Shown one piece after another: positions 1 through 11,592 of a stretch of DNA of 64,000 nucleotides. Every line of letters begins with the position of its first letter. Within the stretch, counting starts at the first letter, position 1. Source of the DNA: Sulfitobacter sp. DSM 110093. Lineage in GTDB: Bacteria; Pseudomonadota; Alphaproteobacteria; Rhodobacterales; Rhodobacteraceae. The position numbers and the translations under genes were made by a program. The stretch lies in NCBI RefSeq assembly GCF_022788715.1, contig NZ_CP085167.1:1-64000 (forward strand), in the 5' to 3' direction. Under the pieces are notes generated by a model. The model was not told where the DNA came from, did no database searches, and was given only the letters and a program-made list of their open reading frames with translations.

Positions 1-1359
1 ATGACATTAGATCACTGGGGCGAGATCAAAGAGCGGCTTTTGAAGACCGTGGGGCAAAACAACTACACCACCTGGATTGAGCCGCTTGTGCCCGGCGATG
101 TCGAAGATGGAATCGTGACACTCAAGGTGCCCACGAACTTCTTTGGCAATTACGTTAGCCAGAACTTCTCGGATCTGATCTTGCATGAGATCAACGCCGC
201 TGGCACCGATGCCACGCGCCTGAATTTTGCGCTGAACCAGCAGCCCGCCAATGCCGCCGACAAGCCCGCCCCGGCTGCGCGACAGACCACCGCCGCTGTA
301 AAGCCCGCCAATAGCCAACTGAGCACTGCCCCGCTTGACCCGCGCTTTAGCTTTGACAACTTTGTTGTCGGCAAACCAAACGAACTGGCCCATGCCGCCG
401 CGCGCCGTGTCGCCGAAGGTGGCCCGGTCACGTTCAACCCGCTGTTCCTGTATGGCGGCGTCGGCTTGGGTAAAACGCACCTCATGCACGCCATCGCCCG
501 CGAACTGCATGAGCGTAAGCCCGAGATGAATGTGCTCTACCTTTCGGCCGAGCAATTCATGTACCGTTTTGTGCAGGCGCTGCGCGACCGCAAGATGATG
601 GACTTCAAAGAGATCTTCCGTTCGGTCGACGTGCTGATGGTCGATGACGTGCAGTTCATCGCGGGCAAGGATTCCACCCAAGAAGAGTTCTTTCACACGT
701 TCAATGCGCTGGTTGATCAGCACAAACAGATCATCATTTCGGCCGACCGCGCACCGGGTGAAATCAAAGACCTCGAAGACCGCGTGAAGTCGCGTCTGCA
801 ATGCGGCTTGATCGTTGACCTGCACCCGACGGACTATGAACTCCGCCTCGGCATTCTGCAAAGCAAGGTCGAAGTGCAGCGCAAGACCTACCCCGATCTC
901 GAAGTTGCCGATGGCGTGTTGGAATTTCTGGCCCACCGCATCACCTCCAACGTTCGTGTTCTCGAAGGCGCGTTGACCCGTCTGTTCGCTTTCGCCTCGC
1001 TCGTGGGCCGTGAGATCGACATGGGCCTGACCCAAGATTGTCTGGCCGACGTGCTGCGCGCCTCGGAACGCAAAATCTCGGTCGAGGAAATCCAGCGTAA
1101 GGTGTCGGATCACTACAACATCCGTCTGAGCGACATGATCGGCCCTAAGCGTTTGCGCAGCTATGCCCGCCCGCGTCAGGTGGCGATGTATCTGTGCAAA
1201 CAGATGACCAGCCGCTCCTTGCCCGAGATTGGACGTCGCTTTGGCGGGCGCGACCACACCACCGTCATGCACGGGGTGCGCCGGATCGAAGAGCTCAAGG
1301 TTTCCGACGGGCAGATCGCCGAGGATCTGGAACTTCTGCGCCGGGCGCTCGAATCCTAA
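1..1359 (+). CDS. dnaA: Chromosomal replication initiator protein DnaA
   Basis: DnaA binds DnaA boxes at the origin and melts DNA in its ATP form to start replication. The 452-residue protein has the full domain set: an N-terminal interaction domain (about 1-75), a Pro/Ala-rich linker (about 80-112), an AAA+ ATPase with Walker A GGVGLGKTH at about 152-160 and Walker B VLMVDDVQF at about 211-219, and a C-terminal DNA-binding domain carrying the DnaA signature GGRDHTTVMHG at about 415-425. The ATG is the first base of the window, so the ribosome-binding site and promoter cannot be seen. It is followed by dnaN, recF and gyrB on the same strand, the classical replication cluster. Length is normal for the family, and the N-terminus (DHWGEIKERLLKTVGQNNY) looks complete. 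Confidence 0.98.
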   Translation: MTLDHWGEIKERLLKTVGQNNYTTWIEPLVPGDVEDGIVTLKVPTNFFGNYVSQNFSDLILHEINAAGTDATRLNFALNQQPANAADKPAPAARQTTAAVKPANSQLSTAPLDPRFSFDNFVVGKPNELAHAAARRVAEGGPVTFNPLFLYGGVGLGKTHLMHAIARELHERKPEMNVLYLSAEQFMYRFVQALRDRKMMDFKEIFRSVDVLMVDDVQFIAGKDSTQEEFFHTFNALVDQHKQIIISADRAPGEIKDLEDRVKSRLQCGLIVDLHPTDYELRLGILQSKVEVQRKTYPDLEVADGVLEFLAHRITSNVRVLEGALTRLFAFASLVGREIDMGLTQDCLADVLRASERKISVEEIQRKVSDHYNIRLSDMIGPKRLRSYARPRQVAMYLCKQMTSRSLPEIGRRFGGRDHTTVMHGVRRIEELKVSDGQIAEDLELLRRALES

Positions 1360-1407
1360 GCACCTCTGCTTGAGGGGTTGTCCTCAGGACACGGTTAAAC
1401 AGCGATC

Positions 1408-1428
1408 AGGGGCGCAGCTTGCGCCCCT
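1408..1428 (+). terminator. Hairpin downstream of dnaA
   Basis: A 9-bp perfect GC-rich inverted repeat (AGGGGCGCA / TGCGCCCCT, loop GCT) lies 49 bases after the dnaA stop. It is followed by CTTGCATTC rather than a clean T-run. It probably ends or attenuates dnaA transcription before dnaN, so the two genes may have separate promoters. Confidence 0.55.
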
Positions 1429-1522
1429 CTTGCATTCACTTCAACAAAGCCACAAAAGTTCTTGTGTAAGCGTGGGAACCGGGTAGTTTGCCTCTCCCGG
1501 CAATCGGTATGGGAGAAGGCAT

Positions 1523-2641
1523 ATGAAATTCAGCATCGAACGCGCGGCACTGCTTAAGGCCGTTTCGCAAGCCCAATCCGTCGTTGAGCGGCGCAACACC
1601 ATTCCGATCCTCGCCAACGTGCTGATCGAAGCCGAGGGCAGCGATGTCTCCTTCCGCGCCACCGATCTGGATATCGAAGTGGTCGATAAGGTCGCCGCCC
1701 AAGTTGAGCGCGCTGGCGCCACCACCGTTTCAGCCACCCTGCTGCATGAAATCGTGCGCAAACTGCCCGACGGTGCGTTGATCAGCCTCACCGCCGATAC
1801 CGCCGCTGGCCGCCTGACTGTCGAAGCGGGCCGGTCCAACTTCTCGCTGGCGACACTGCCGCGCGAGGATTTCCCGGTTATGGCATCGTCGGAATACGCC
1901 TCGAACTTTACAGCCCCTGCCCCGGTGCTGCGCCGCCTGTTCGACAAATCCAAATTCGCCATCTCTACCGAAGAGACGCGCTATTACTTGAACGGGGTCT
2001 ACCTGCACATCGCGGATGCCGAAGGCGGCAAAGCGCTGCGCTGCGTGGCGACCGATGGCCACCGCCTCGCCCGGATCGACGCCACCATGCCCGAGGGCGC
2101 GGCCGAGATGCCCGGCGTGATCGTACCGCGCAAAACCGTGGGCGAATTGCGCAAGCTACTGGATGATGACGAGATGGAAATCGCGGTTTCCGTGTCAGAG
2201 ACAAAGATCCGTTTCGCCACCCCCGCCATCACCCTGACATCCAAGGTGATCGACGGCACTTTCCCCGACTACACCCGTGTGATTCCTCAAGGGAACACCC
2301 GCAAGATGGAAGTCGACGCCGCCGATTTCGCCCGCGCGGTGGACCGTGTGGCAACCGTGAGTTCCGAGCGTTCGCGCGCCGTGAAACTGCAACTGGACGA
2401 AGACCGTCTGGTGCTTTCCGTCAACGCACCTGACAGCGGTGCTGCCGAAGAAGAGCTTGCCGTGGCCTATGCCGATGAGCGGTTAGAGATTGGCTTTAAC
2501 GCGAAATACCTGCTGGAAATCGCCAGCCAAGTGGACCGCGAGAACGCTGTGTTCCTGTTCAACTCTTCCGGCGATCCGACCCTGATGCGCGAAGGCAATG
2601 ATACGTCTGCAGTCTATGTCGTCATGCCGATGCGCGTGTGA
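1523..2641 (+). CDS. dnaN: DNA polymerase III beta sliding clamp
   Basis: DnaN forms the dimeric ring that tethers polymerase III to DNA and recruits other repair and replication factors. The 372 residues match the usual clamp length (three repeated domains of about 120 residues). The N-terminus (MKFSIERAALLKAVSQAQSV) and the C-terminus ending YVVMPMRV are typical; the MPMR tail forms part of the hydrophobic pocket that binds clamp-interacting peptides. The ATG is preceded by a GGAGAAGG ribosome-binding site. The gene is separated from dnaA by 163 bases containing a hairpin, and from recF by a 59-base double-hairpin repeat. Confidence 0.97.
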   Translation: MKFSIERAALLKAVSQAQSVVERRNTIPILANVLIEAEGSDVSFRATDLDIEVVDKVAAQVERAGATTVSATLLHEIVRKLPDGALISLTADTAAGRLTVEAGRSNFSLATLPREDFPVMASSEYASNFTAPAPVLRRLFDKSKFAISTEETRYYLNGVYLHIADAEGGKALRCVATDGHRLARIDATMPEGAAEMPGVIVPRKTVGELRKLLDDDEMEIAVSVSETKIRFATPAITLTSKVIDGTFPDYTRVIPQGNTRKMEVDAADFARAVDRVATVSSERSRAVKLQLDEDRLVLSVNAPDSGAAEEELAVAYADERLEIGFNAKYLLEIASQVDRENAVFLFNSSGDPTLMREGNDTSAVYVVMPMRV

Positions 2642-2646
2642 CTTGG

Positions 2647-2693
2647 GCGGGAATTTTTGAAATTCCCGCACCGTTTTCTTTGAAAGAAAACGG
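2647..2693. repeat. Double-hairpin repeat element, copy 1 (dnaN-recF)
   Basis: Two perfect inverted repeats lie back to back. The first is GCGGGAATTT / AAATTCCCGC with loop TTG (2647-2669). The second is CCGTTTTCTTT / AAAGAAAACGG around a single G (2671-2693). The second hairpin recurs almost exactly at 20965-20985, where it again follows a different short hairpin, so this looks like a dispersed two-stem element. The 3' edge of the second stem touches the recF ribosome-binding site (CGGAG, 2691-2695). Confidence 0.7.
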
Positions 2694-2700
2694 AGTCTGA

Positions 2701-3794
2701 ATGGCGCAGCTGTATCTTTCCAACCTCGGCCTCTCGCATTTCCGCTCGCACCGCCGGGCGGTGATCGACGTAGATGCGCGCCCCGTCGCGCTCTATGGCC
2801 CCAATGGCGCGGGCAAGACCAATATCATCGAGGCGATCTCGCTGCTGTCGCCGGGCCGTGGGCTGCGCCGGACCAGCGCGCAGGATATGGCGCGTCGGCC
2901 CGAAGCGCTTGGATGGAAGGTGACCGGCTTGCTGCACGGCCCGTCGGTTATGCATGAGGTCGACATCTGGTCCGAAGCGGGCGCTGCGCGGCAAACCAAG
3001 ATCGACGGCAAAGCTGCCGCGCAGACCGCGCTAGGCCGGATCGCCCGGGTGCTTTGGTTGATCCCCGCGATGGACCGGCTGTGGATCGAAGGTGCCGAAG
3101 GGCGGCGGCGGTTTCTGGATCGTGTCACCCTGTCGATGCTGCCCGATCATGCTGAATTGTCCCTAAGCTATGAAAAGGCCATGCGTGAGCGGAATCGCTT
3201 GCTAAAAGATATGGTGCGCGAGCCTGCGTGGTATGCCGCGCTTGAAAGCCGCATGGCCGAAACGGGCGCGCAAATTCATGCCAATCGCCTCCACGCCCTC
3301 GCAGCGCTGGAAGCCGCTCAAGAAGAAGCGCAAACCGCCTTCCCTATCGCCACGCTGGCCTTACAATGCGACATGCCAAGTGAGGCCGACGCGCTGCGCC
3401 GTGCCCTGTCAGACAACCGAATGCGGGACCTTTCTGCTGGGCGTACACTGATTGGCCCGCACCGCGCCGATCTGGAAGGCACCTATGCCGCCAAGGGGGT
3501 CGCTGCGCGCGATTGCTCTACCGGAGAGCAAAAGGCGCTTCTCGTCTCGCTGATCCTCGCCAATGCCCGCGCCATCGCCGCCGATTTCGGTGCCCCGCCG
3601 CTGCTGCTGCTGGATGAGGTGGCGGCACATCTTGATGCCACCCGTCGGGCAGCGCTTTACGATGAAATCTGCGCGCTTGGCGCCCAAGCTTGGATGACCG
3701 GCACCGGGCCTGAACTGTTTGAGAACCTCGGCGACCGCGCGCAGTATGTCGAAGTGACCGAAGAGGACGGCCTCTCTCGGGTGGAAGCCAGCCT

Positions 3795-3798
<4 letters not shown>
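2701..3798 (+). CDS. recF: DNA replication and repair protein RecF
   Basis: RecF is an SMC-like ATPase that works with RecO and RecR to load RecA at single-strand gaps. The 365 residues show a P-loop (LYGPNGAGKTNI, about 31-42), an ABC-like signature region (DLSAGRTLIGPHRADL) and Walker B with the following D-loop (LLLLDEVAAHLDATRR). Length is normal. The ATG has CGGAG about five bases upstream, overlapping the end of the repeat described at 2647-2693. The stop overlaps the start of the LysE-type exporter by four bases (ATGA), which implies translational coupling to a gene with no obvious role in repair. Confidence 0.96.
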
Positions 3799-6909
<3,111 letters not shown>

Positions 6910-7019
6910 GGAAGTGTAGGGAAGCGGGACTGTCTCCGCTGCGCATAGGTACAATAATCCGCTCAATTATAGCGGCCTATGACAAACCCCTTAGCGCTTT
7001 ACCGTAACTCTTAGACATA

Positions 7020-7054
7020 TGTGCCGCGCAGCCGTAACTGCGCGGCACATTTTT
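7020..7054 (+). terminator. Rho-independent terminator after gyrB
   Basis: TGTGCCGCGCAG pairs with CTGCGCGGCACA around CCGTAA (12-bp perfect stem, 7020-7049), followed by TTTTT on the + strand. It is about 110 bases after the gyrB stop and 15 bases before the end of the convergent icd gene, so the stem may also slow transcription coming the other way. Confidence 0.85.
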
Positions 7055-7068
7055 ATGAATCGGGTGAC

Positions 7069-9258
7069 TTAGCCGATGATGCTGTTTAGCGTCTTGGATG
7101 GGCGCATCACGGAGTCGGTCTTGGCCGCGTCGGTGCGGTAGTATCCGCCCAGATCAGCCGCTGGCCCCTGAACCGCTGCAAGCTCGGCTAGAATAGCCGC
7201 TTCATCGGTTGCCAGTGCTTCTGCGATTGGCGCGAAGTGGGCGGCAAGCTCTGTATCCTTGCCTTGTGCGGCAACCGCTTCGGCCCAATACCGCGCGAAC
7301 CAGTAGTGGCTGTCGCGGTTGTCCGGCTCACCCACTTTGCGTGAGGGGGAGCGGCTGTTGTCGAGGATGCCCTGCGTTGCCACTTCGACGGCTTCACCCA
7401 AGATGCGGGCCTTTTCGTTGCCCTTGGCATCGGCCAAGAACATCAGGCTCTCGCCAAGTGCGCAGAATTCGCCAAGGCTGTCCCACCGCAGGTGGTTCTG
7501 CTCGACAAGCTGCTGCACGTGTTTCGGGGCCGAACCACCCGCGCCCGTCTCAAACAGACCGCCGCCGTTCATCAGCTTGACGATCGACAGCATCTTGGCG
7601 GAGGTCGCCAGTTCCAAGATCGGGAAGAGATCGGTGAGATAATCGCGCAGCACGTTGCCGGTGATGGCGATGGTGTTCTCCCCCTTGGTGATGGTCTCGA
7701 GCGAGGCACGGGTGGCTTCGCGGGGGGCCATGATCTCGAACTTATCGGCCACGCCTTGGGCCTCAAGGATCGGCTTCACGTAGGAGATCAGCTCGGCGTC
7801 ATGGGCGCGGCTTTCGTCCAGCCAGAAGATCGCCCGGCAGCCTTCGGCCTTTTGGCGCGAGATGGCAAGGTTAACCCAATCTTCAATCGGCGCTTTGCGC
7901 GCGGAGGAAGAGCGCCAGATGTCACCGGCGTCGACCTTGTGCTGGTGCAGCACAGTGCCATCGTCGAGAATCATCTTCACAGTACCCGCCTCAGCCAATT
8001 CAAAGGTGGTCGGGTGAGAGCCGTATTCCTCGGCCTTTTGCGCCATCAGGCCGATGTTCTGCACGGTGCCAGCGGTCGCCGGGTTCAGCTTGCCGTTCTC
8101 TTTGAAGAAGTTGATCGCCTCGTCGTAAACCGGTGCATAGGAATTATCGGGGATCACGCAGTTGGCGTCGTGTTCCTTGCCGTCCGGACCCCAACCCTTG
8201 CCGCCAGCGCGGATCAGCGCAGGCATGGAGGCGTCGATGATTACGTCCGAGGAGACATGCAGGTTGGTGACGCCCTTGTCGGAATCGACCATATACATCG
8301 GCGGACGGTCCTCCATGCAGGCGTTGATGTCGGCCATGATCTCGCTCTCGCCCTTCACGCGCTCCAGCAGGTCGCCAAGGCCGGAGTTGGGGTTCACGCC
8401 CAGTTCCTTCAGCTTCTCACCGTGTTTTTTAAATACGGGCTTCAGATAGGCCTCGACCGCGTGACCGAACAGGATCGGGTCAGAGACCTTCATCATCGTC
8501 GCCTTGAGGTGCAGCGAGAAAAGGATGCCGTCTTCTTTGGTCTTTTCGATCTGAGTGGCGAGGAATTCTTTGAGGGCCGCAGCGCTCATGAATGTCGCGT
8601 CCACGACGGTGCCTGCGGGGTAATCAAGGCCGTCTTTCAACACCTTCTCACCATCCGCGGTCTCTAGCACGATTTTCGCGCCGGAGGCTTTGTCGAGCGT
8701 GGCCGACACTTCGTTCGAGAAGAAGTCATTGCCAGACATCGACGACACATGCGTCTTGCTGTCGGATGCCCAATCACCCATCCGGTGCGGGTTTGACTGC
8801 GCAAAGCTTTTCACGGCTTTGGCGGCGCGGCGGTCAGAGTTGCCTTCGCGCAGAACCGGGTTCACAGCCGAGCCTTTGATCGTGTCATACTTGGCACGAA
8901 CGGCTTTCTCTTCGTCGGTGCTGGGGGAATCTGGGTAATCAGGCAAGGCAAAGCCTTGGGACTGCAATTCTTTGATGGCGCCGACCAATTGCGGCACAGA
9001 GGCAGAGATGTTCGGCAGCTTGATTACATTCGCCTCGGGTGTTTTTACCAAACGGCCCAGCTCGGCCAGATCGTCGGACTGACGCTGGTCTTCGTTCAAG
9101 GCCTCAGGGAAGGTCGCCAGAATACGCCCAGCAAGGCTGATGTCTTTCGTGCCGACGCTCACACCAGCGGCTTTGGCGAATTTTTGGATGATCGGCAACA
9201 GGGACGCCGAGGCCAGTTCCGGCGCTTCGTCAACTTTAGTGTAAATGATGTCGGACAT
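7069..9258 (-). CDS. icd: Isocitrate dehydrogenase, NADP-dependent, monomeric type
   Basis: This enzyme oxidises isocitrate to 2-oxoglutarate and CO2 with NADP in the TCA cycle. The 729-residue length and sequence are those of the large monomeric class (IDH-II, about 740 residues in Azotobacter), not the common 400-residue dimeric class. The N-terminus [20 protein letters not shown] and the segment [21 protein letters not shown], which carries the conserved substrate-binding Asn and Arg residues of the family, are recognisable, as is the C-terminus [12 protein letters not shown]. The ATG at 9258 has a GGAG site seven bases upstream. An in-frame start four codons earlier overlaps that site and is less likely. 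It is convergent with gyrB. Confidence 0.95.
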   Translation of the reverse strand: MSDIIYTKVDEAPELASASLLPIIQKFAKAAGVSVGTKDISLAGRILATFPEALNEDQRQSDDLAELGRLVKTPEANVIKLPNISASVPQLVGAIKELQSQGFALPDYPDSPSTDEEKAVRAKYDTIKGSAVNPVLREGNSDRRAAKAVKSFAQSNPHRMGDWASDSKTHVSSMSGNDFFSNEVSATLDKASGAKIVLETADGEKVLKDGLDYPAGTVVDATFMSAAALKEFLATQIEKTKEDGILFSLHLKATMMKVSDPILFGHAVEAYLKPVFKKHGEKLKELGVNPNSGLGDLLERVKGESEIMADINACMEDRPPMYMVDSDKGVTNLHVSSDVIIDASMPALIRAGGKGWGPDGKEHDANCVIPDNSYAPVYDEAINFFKENGKLNPATAGTVQNIGLMAQKAEEYGSHPTTFELAEAGTVKMILDDGTVLHQHKVDAGDIWRSSSARKAPIEDWVNLAISRQKAEGCRAIFWLDESRAHDAELISYVKPILEAQGVADKFEIMAPREATRASLETITKGENTIAITGNVLRDYLTDLFPILELATSAKMLSIVKLMNGGGLFETGAGGSAPKHVQQLVEQNHLRWDSLGEFCALGESLMFLADAKGNEKARILGEAVEVATQGILDNSRSPSRKVGEPDNRDSHYWFARYWAEAVAAQGKDTELAAHFAPIAEALATDEAAILAELAAVQGPAADLGGYYRTDAAKTDSVMRPSKTLNSIIG

Positions 9259-9323
9259 GATATGCTCCAAATTGCTGCATTTGTTGCCCTGATAGCTGAA
9301 CAGACAGCGAAGGTCGACGGTAT

Positions 9324-9338
9324 ACCGCAGTATGCGGT
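9324..9338. promoter_or_regulatory. Palindrome upstream of icd
   Basis: ACCGCA-GTA-TGCGGT is a perfect 6-bp dyad in the 162-base gap between icd and the YczE-like gene, about 66 bases upstream of the icd start codon. It could be an operator for icd. No regulator can be named, and a chance palindrome is possible. The rest of this gap shows nothing else that I can support. Confidence 0.25.
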
Positions 9339-9420
9339 GGGGTCGGCATGGGAAAATGCGGTGATTTAGCGGATTCCAGCCATCGGGCGGGCCAAGCGGC
9401 CAGAAAGCGTGGCGATTACC

Positions 9421-10077
9421 TTAGCGAGACACGCTGCGCAGCTGTAGGATCTGCATCCCAATCGCCATGGCCGGGCCAATGCCCACCGCAAACAGCAGCG
9501 TGCCAAGGCCCAAAGTGCCTCCCAACGCCCAGCCAATCGCGACCACGGTCAACTCAATACTCATGCGCACCAGCGCGATGGGTTTGCCCGTGACCCGCTG
9601 CAGTCCCGTCATCAGCCCATCACGCGGGCCGGGGCCGAGGTTTGCCACAAGATAAATCGCGCCGCCAAAGCCTGTTACGAAAACACCTGTCAAAGCCAAC
9701 AGGGCATTCGCCAGATAGCTGTCAAACCGTGGCAGGATCGGCAGCGCATATTCCAGCACCAGCGCCACGATCACCGCATTCAGAATGGTTCCGATGCCCG
9801 GCGTCTGGCGCAGCGGAATCCAAAGCAGCAGCACCGTCGCACTGATGAGGAATGTCGCGAACCCAAGGCTCCAACCCGTGATATTGGTCACGCCTTCGGC
9901 AAAAACGGTCCAAGGGCTGACACCGACGCCTGCATTGACCAAAAGCGCTTCACCCGTGCCGAACATTACCAGCCCGAGGATCAGAAACACCATCGAGACG
10001 AAGGGTGGCTTGAGGGTGAAGGCCTTGGGCGAACTCCACCGCAGCGTGGGGACAGAGGTGACAGACAGGAAACTCAC
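9421..10077 (-). CDS. YczE/YyaS/YitT-family membrane protein
   Basis: This is a polytopic inner-membrane protein of about 218 residues with at least five hydrophobic segments. The motif pattern is typical of the YczE family: an early GEALLVNAGVGVSPWTVFAEG and a second repeat-like segment LGPGPRDGLMTGLQ after the third hydrophobic stretch, suggesting an internal duplication of G-x-SPW / G-PRDG half-sites. Function of the family is poorly known. The start is uncertain: I chose GTG at 10077, which has AGAGG about nine bases upstream. A TTG at 10101 would add eight residues, and an internal ATG before the first membrane segment is also possible. No partner gene is evident. Confidence 0.72.
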   Translation of the reverse strand: MSFLSVTSVPTLRWSSPKAFTLKPPFVSMVFLILGLVMFGTGEALLVNAGVGVSPWTVFAEGVTNITGWSLGFATFLISATVLLLWIPLRQTPGIGTILNAVIVALVLEYALPILPRFDSYLANALLALTGVFVTGFGGAIYLVANLGPGPRDGLMTGLQRVTGKPIALVRMSIELTVVAIGWALGGTLGLGTLLFAVGIGPAMAIGMQILQLRSVSR

Positions 10078-10161
10078 GGGGCGCGACCTCTGGCGATGCA
10101 ATCTAGATGCGCACTTGTTCCAGTTTACGCCAGACCCGGCAAGGTCAATCCACCCATGAAT

Positions 10162-11589
10162 TTAACGCCAGCGCGCGAAGCCGAAGGTCATATAATCTTT
10201 CTGATAAGCATCCGCCGCTAATGCTTCGATCTCATTGTCATAGATGTCGGCAAGCATGAAAGGGCCCGGCTCGACAGGCGCTGGTACGCCGGGGCTGGTC
10301 GCATGGCCTTGGGTCGCGGCCAGTGCGGCCAATTCAGCGGCCAAATCCTCTTCGCGGATGATACGATCCGGCAGACAAAACTCGCCGAAACCCGCGATGG
10401 CTTGGGCCTGCGAGCACCACGCGGCATCCACACGGATTGAGGTTTGTCCGGCCAGATTGCCCTTGAGAAACTTCAGAAAGGCCACAAAGGCGGTGCGATG
10501 CGCGTCACGGTCATATCCCGCATCAGGGCCGTCCTTCGGCAGCGGCATCTTGTAGCGGCGCATCAGCGTGTTGCGTAGCTGACGATAGCTGCCCTCCCCT
10601 GTGGTTAGGATATGACGGCAAAAGGCATCATGTGCCCGCAAGGCCGGATGGCGCAGGACGGTAAAGCCGCGATGCCCCGGCGTTTTGCGTTTCCACTGAC
10701 GCAGCTCTTTTTGCGACATTTTATCGCGCAGCGCTTCGCGCGGCACACCATCCAGCGCGGCCAGCCAATTCAACACCTGATCCTCTGGCCCGGACTTGAT
10801 CGGCAGATAGATCAACCCGCTGGTCGCAGCGGCCACATAGGAGGGCACATTCGGCCCGCGCCGCGGCTCGAAATTGGGGGTACGGGTCAGGTCGAAACGG
10901 TCCAACCGCGCCAGTTCCTCCAGCATCTCGTCATAGTTGCTGACCTTGGCCGAGATCGGGCTGGGGTTCTGTTTCTTGAGGTTCTTGTCCAGCGCCTCCA
11001 ACTGCTCATCCACGCCGAGGTAGCGCGCAAGACCGTTCATCACCTCAACGCTTTGCAGGTCTTCGTATGCCACGTAAAACGCCGTCTGGCCCGAGGTCTG
11101 CAAACGGTTCAGCAGCGTGATCTGAAAGCGCTGCAAGGCGTCCAGATGCGCGCTGAACTCATCAACGTCAAAAACCGCCTGTGCCACCTTCTGCGCCTTC
11201 ATATCGGTCAGTTTCCACTGCCCCGTCGCCTGCGCGATCTTCCAACTGACGTAGCTGTCGACCGGATTGCGGGTGAGCACGATCTTGGCGCATCGGGTGT
11301 CGCTTATGATAGGGTCAAACACACGTGGATCATGGTCGTGGAAATAACGGAAACCGCCCAATGCATCCTGCTGCCCCCGGATCGCGGAGAGCAGCTTTTT
11401 GGGGTTTTCATCCCGCGAGGCCTGATCCACGCTAAGGATTGGCTCGCTTTTGGGATAGCCCATGAAAAAAGGGTTAAACGCCTCTCCATGACAGGCGATC
11501 CCCGCAAAAGCGTTCAGGTTCGCTTCGAGAAAGTTAGACCCGGTCCGCATCTCGGCGAAGACCACGAAACTGTCGAATTTATCGCTCAT
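10162..11589 (-). CDS. Two-domain sulfotransferase
   Basis: The 475-residue protein contains two sulfotransferase-like halves. The first (about 1-240) has a 5'-phosphosulfate-binding-like loop RTGSNFLEANL (15-25) and a 3'-phosphate motif TRNPVDSYVSWK (106-117). It resembles NodH-type enzymes that move sulfate from PAPS to sugars. The second (about 255-475) has YLPIKSGPEDQVLNWL (261-276), VLRHPALRAHDAF (311-323) and a C-terminal YQKDYMTFGF like the Sulfotransfer_2 family, but its first loop is degenerate. It is the last gene of a minus-strand run, three bases after the GT14 gene, so a glycan acceptor is the natural inference. A role as a single bifunctional enzyme or as one active plus one structural domain cannot be separated here. 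Confidence 0.8.
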   Translation of the reverse strand: MSDKFDSFVVFAEMRTGSNFLEANLNAFAGIACHGEAFNPFFMGYPKSEPILSVDQASRDENPKKLLSAIRGQQDALGGFRYFHDHDPRVFDPIISDTRCAKIVLTRNPVDSYVSWKIAQATGQWKLTDMKAQKVAQAVFDVDEFSAHLDALQRFQITLLNRLQTSGQTAFYVAYEDLQSVEVMNGLARYLGVDEQLEALDKNLKKQNPSPISAKVSNYDEMLEELARLDRFDLTRTPNFEPRRGPNVPSYVAAATSGLIYLPIKSGPEDQVLNWLAALDGVPREALRDKMSQKELRQWKRKTPGHRGFTVLRHPALRAHDAFCRHILTTGEGSYRQLRNTLMRRYKMPLPKDGPDAGYDRDAHRTAFVAFLKFLKGNLAGQTSIRVDAAWCSQAQAIAGFGEFCLPDRIIREEDLAAELAALAATQGHATSPGVPAPVEPGPFMLADIYDNEIEALAADAYQKDYMTFGFARWR

Positions 11590-11592
11590 GGA

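Noticed and set aside
1360..1522. Replication origin or DnaA-box cluster near dnaA
   Set aside because: I saw no run of TTATNCACA-type boxes or AT-rich repeats in this gap. The side upstream of dnaA is outside the window.
7492..8667. A 391-codon open frame antisense to the isocitrate dehydrogenase gene
   Set aside because: No start signal and no recognisable fold; monomeric IDH coding is unambiguous on the minus strand.
9259..9420. Small RNA gene in the gap upstream of icd
   Set aside because: Only a short palindrome is present; no terminator with T-run or promoter pair could be matched to it.
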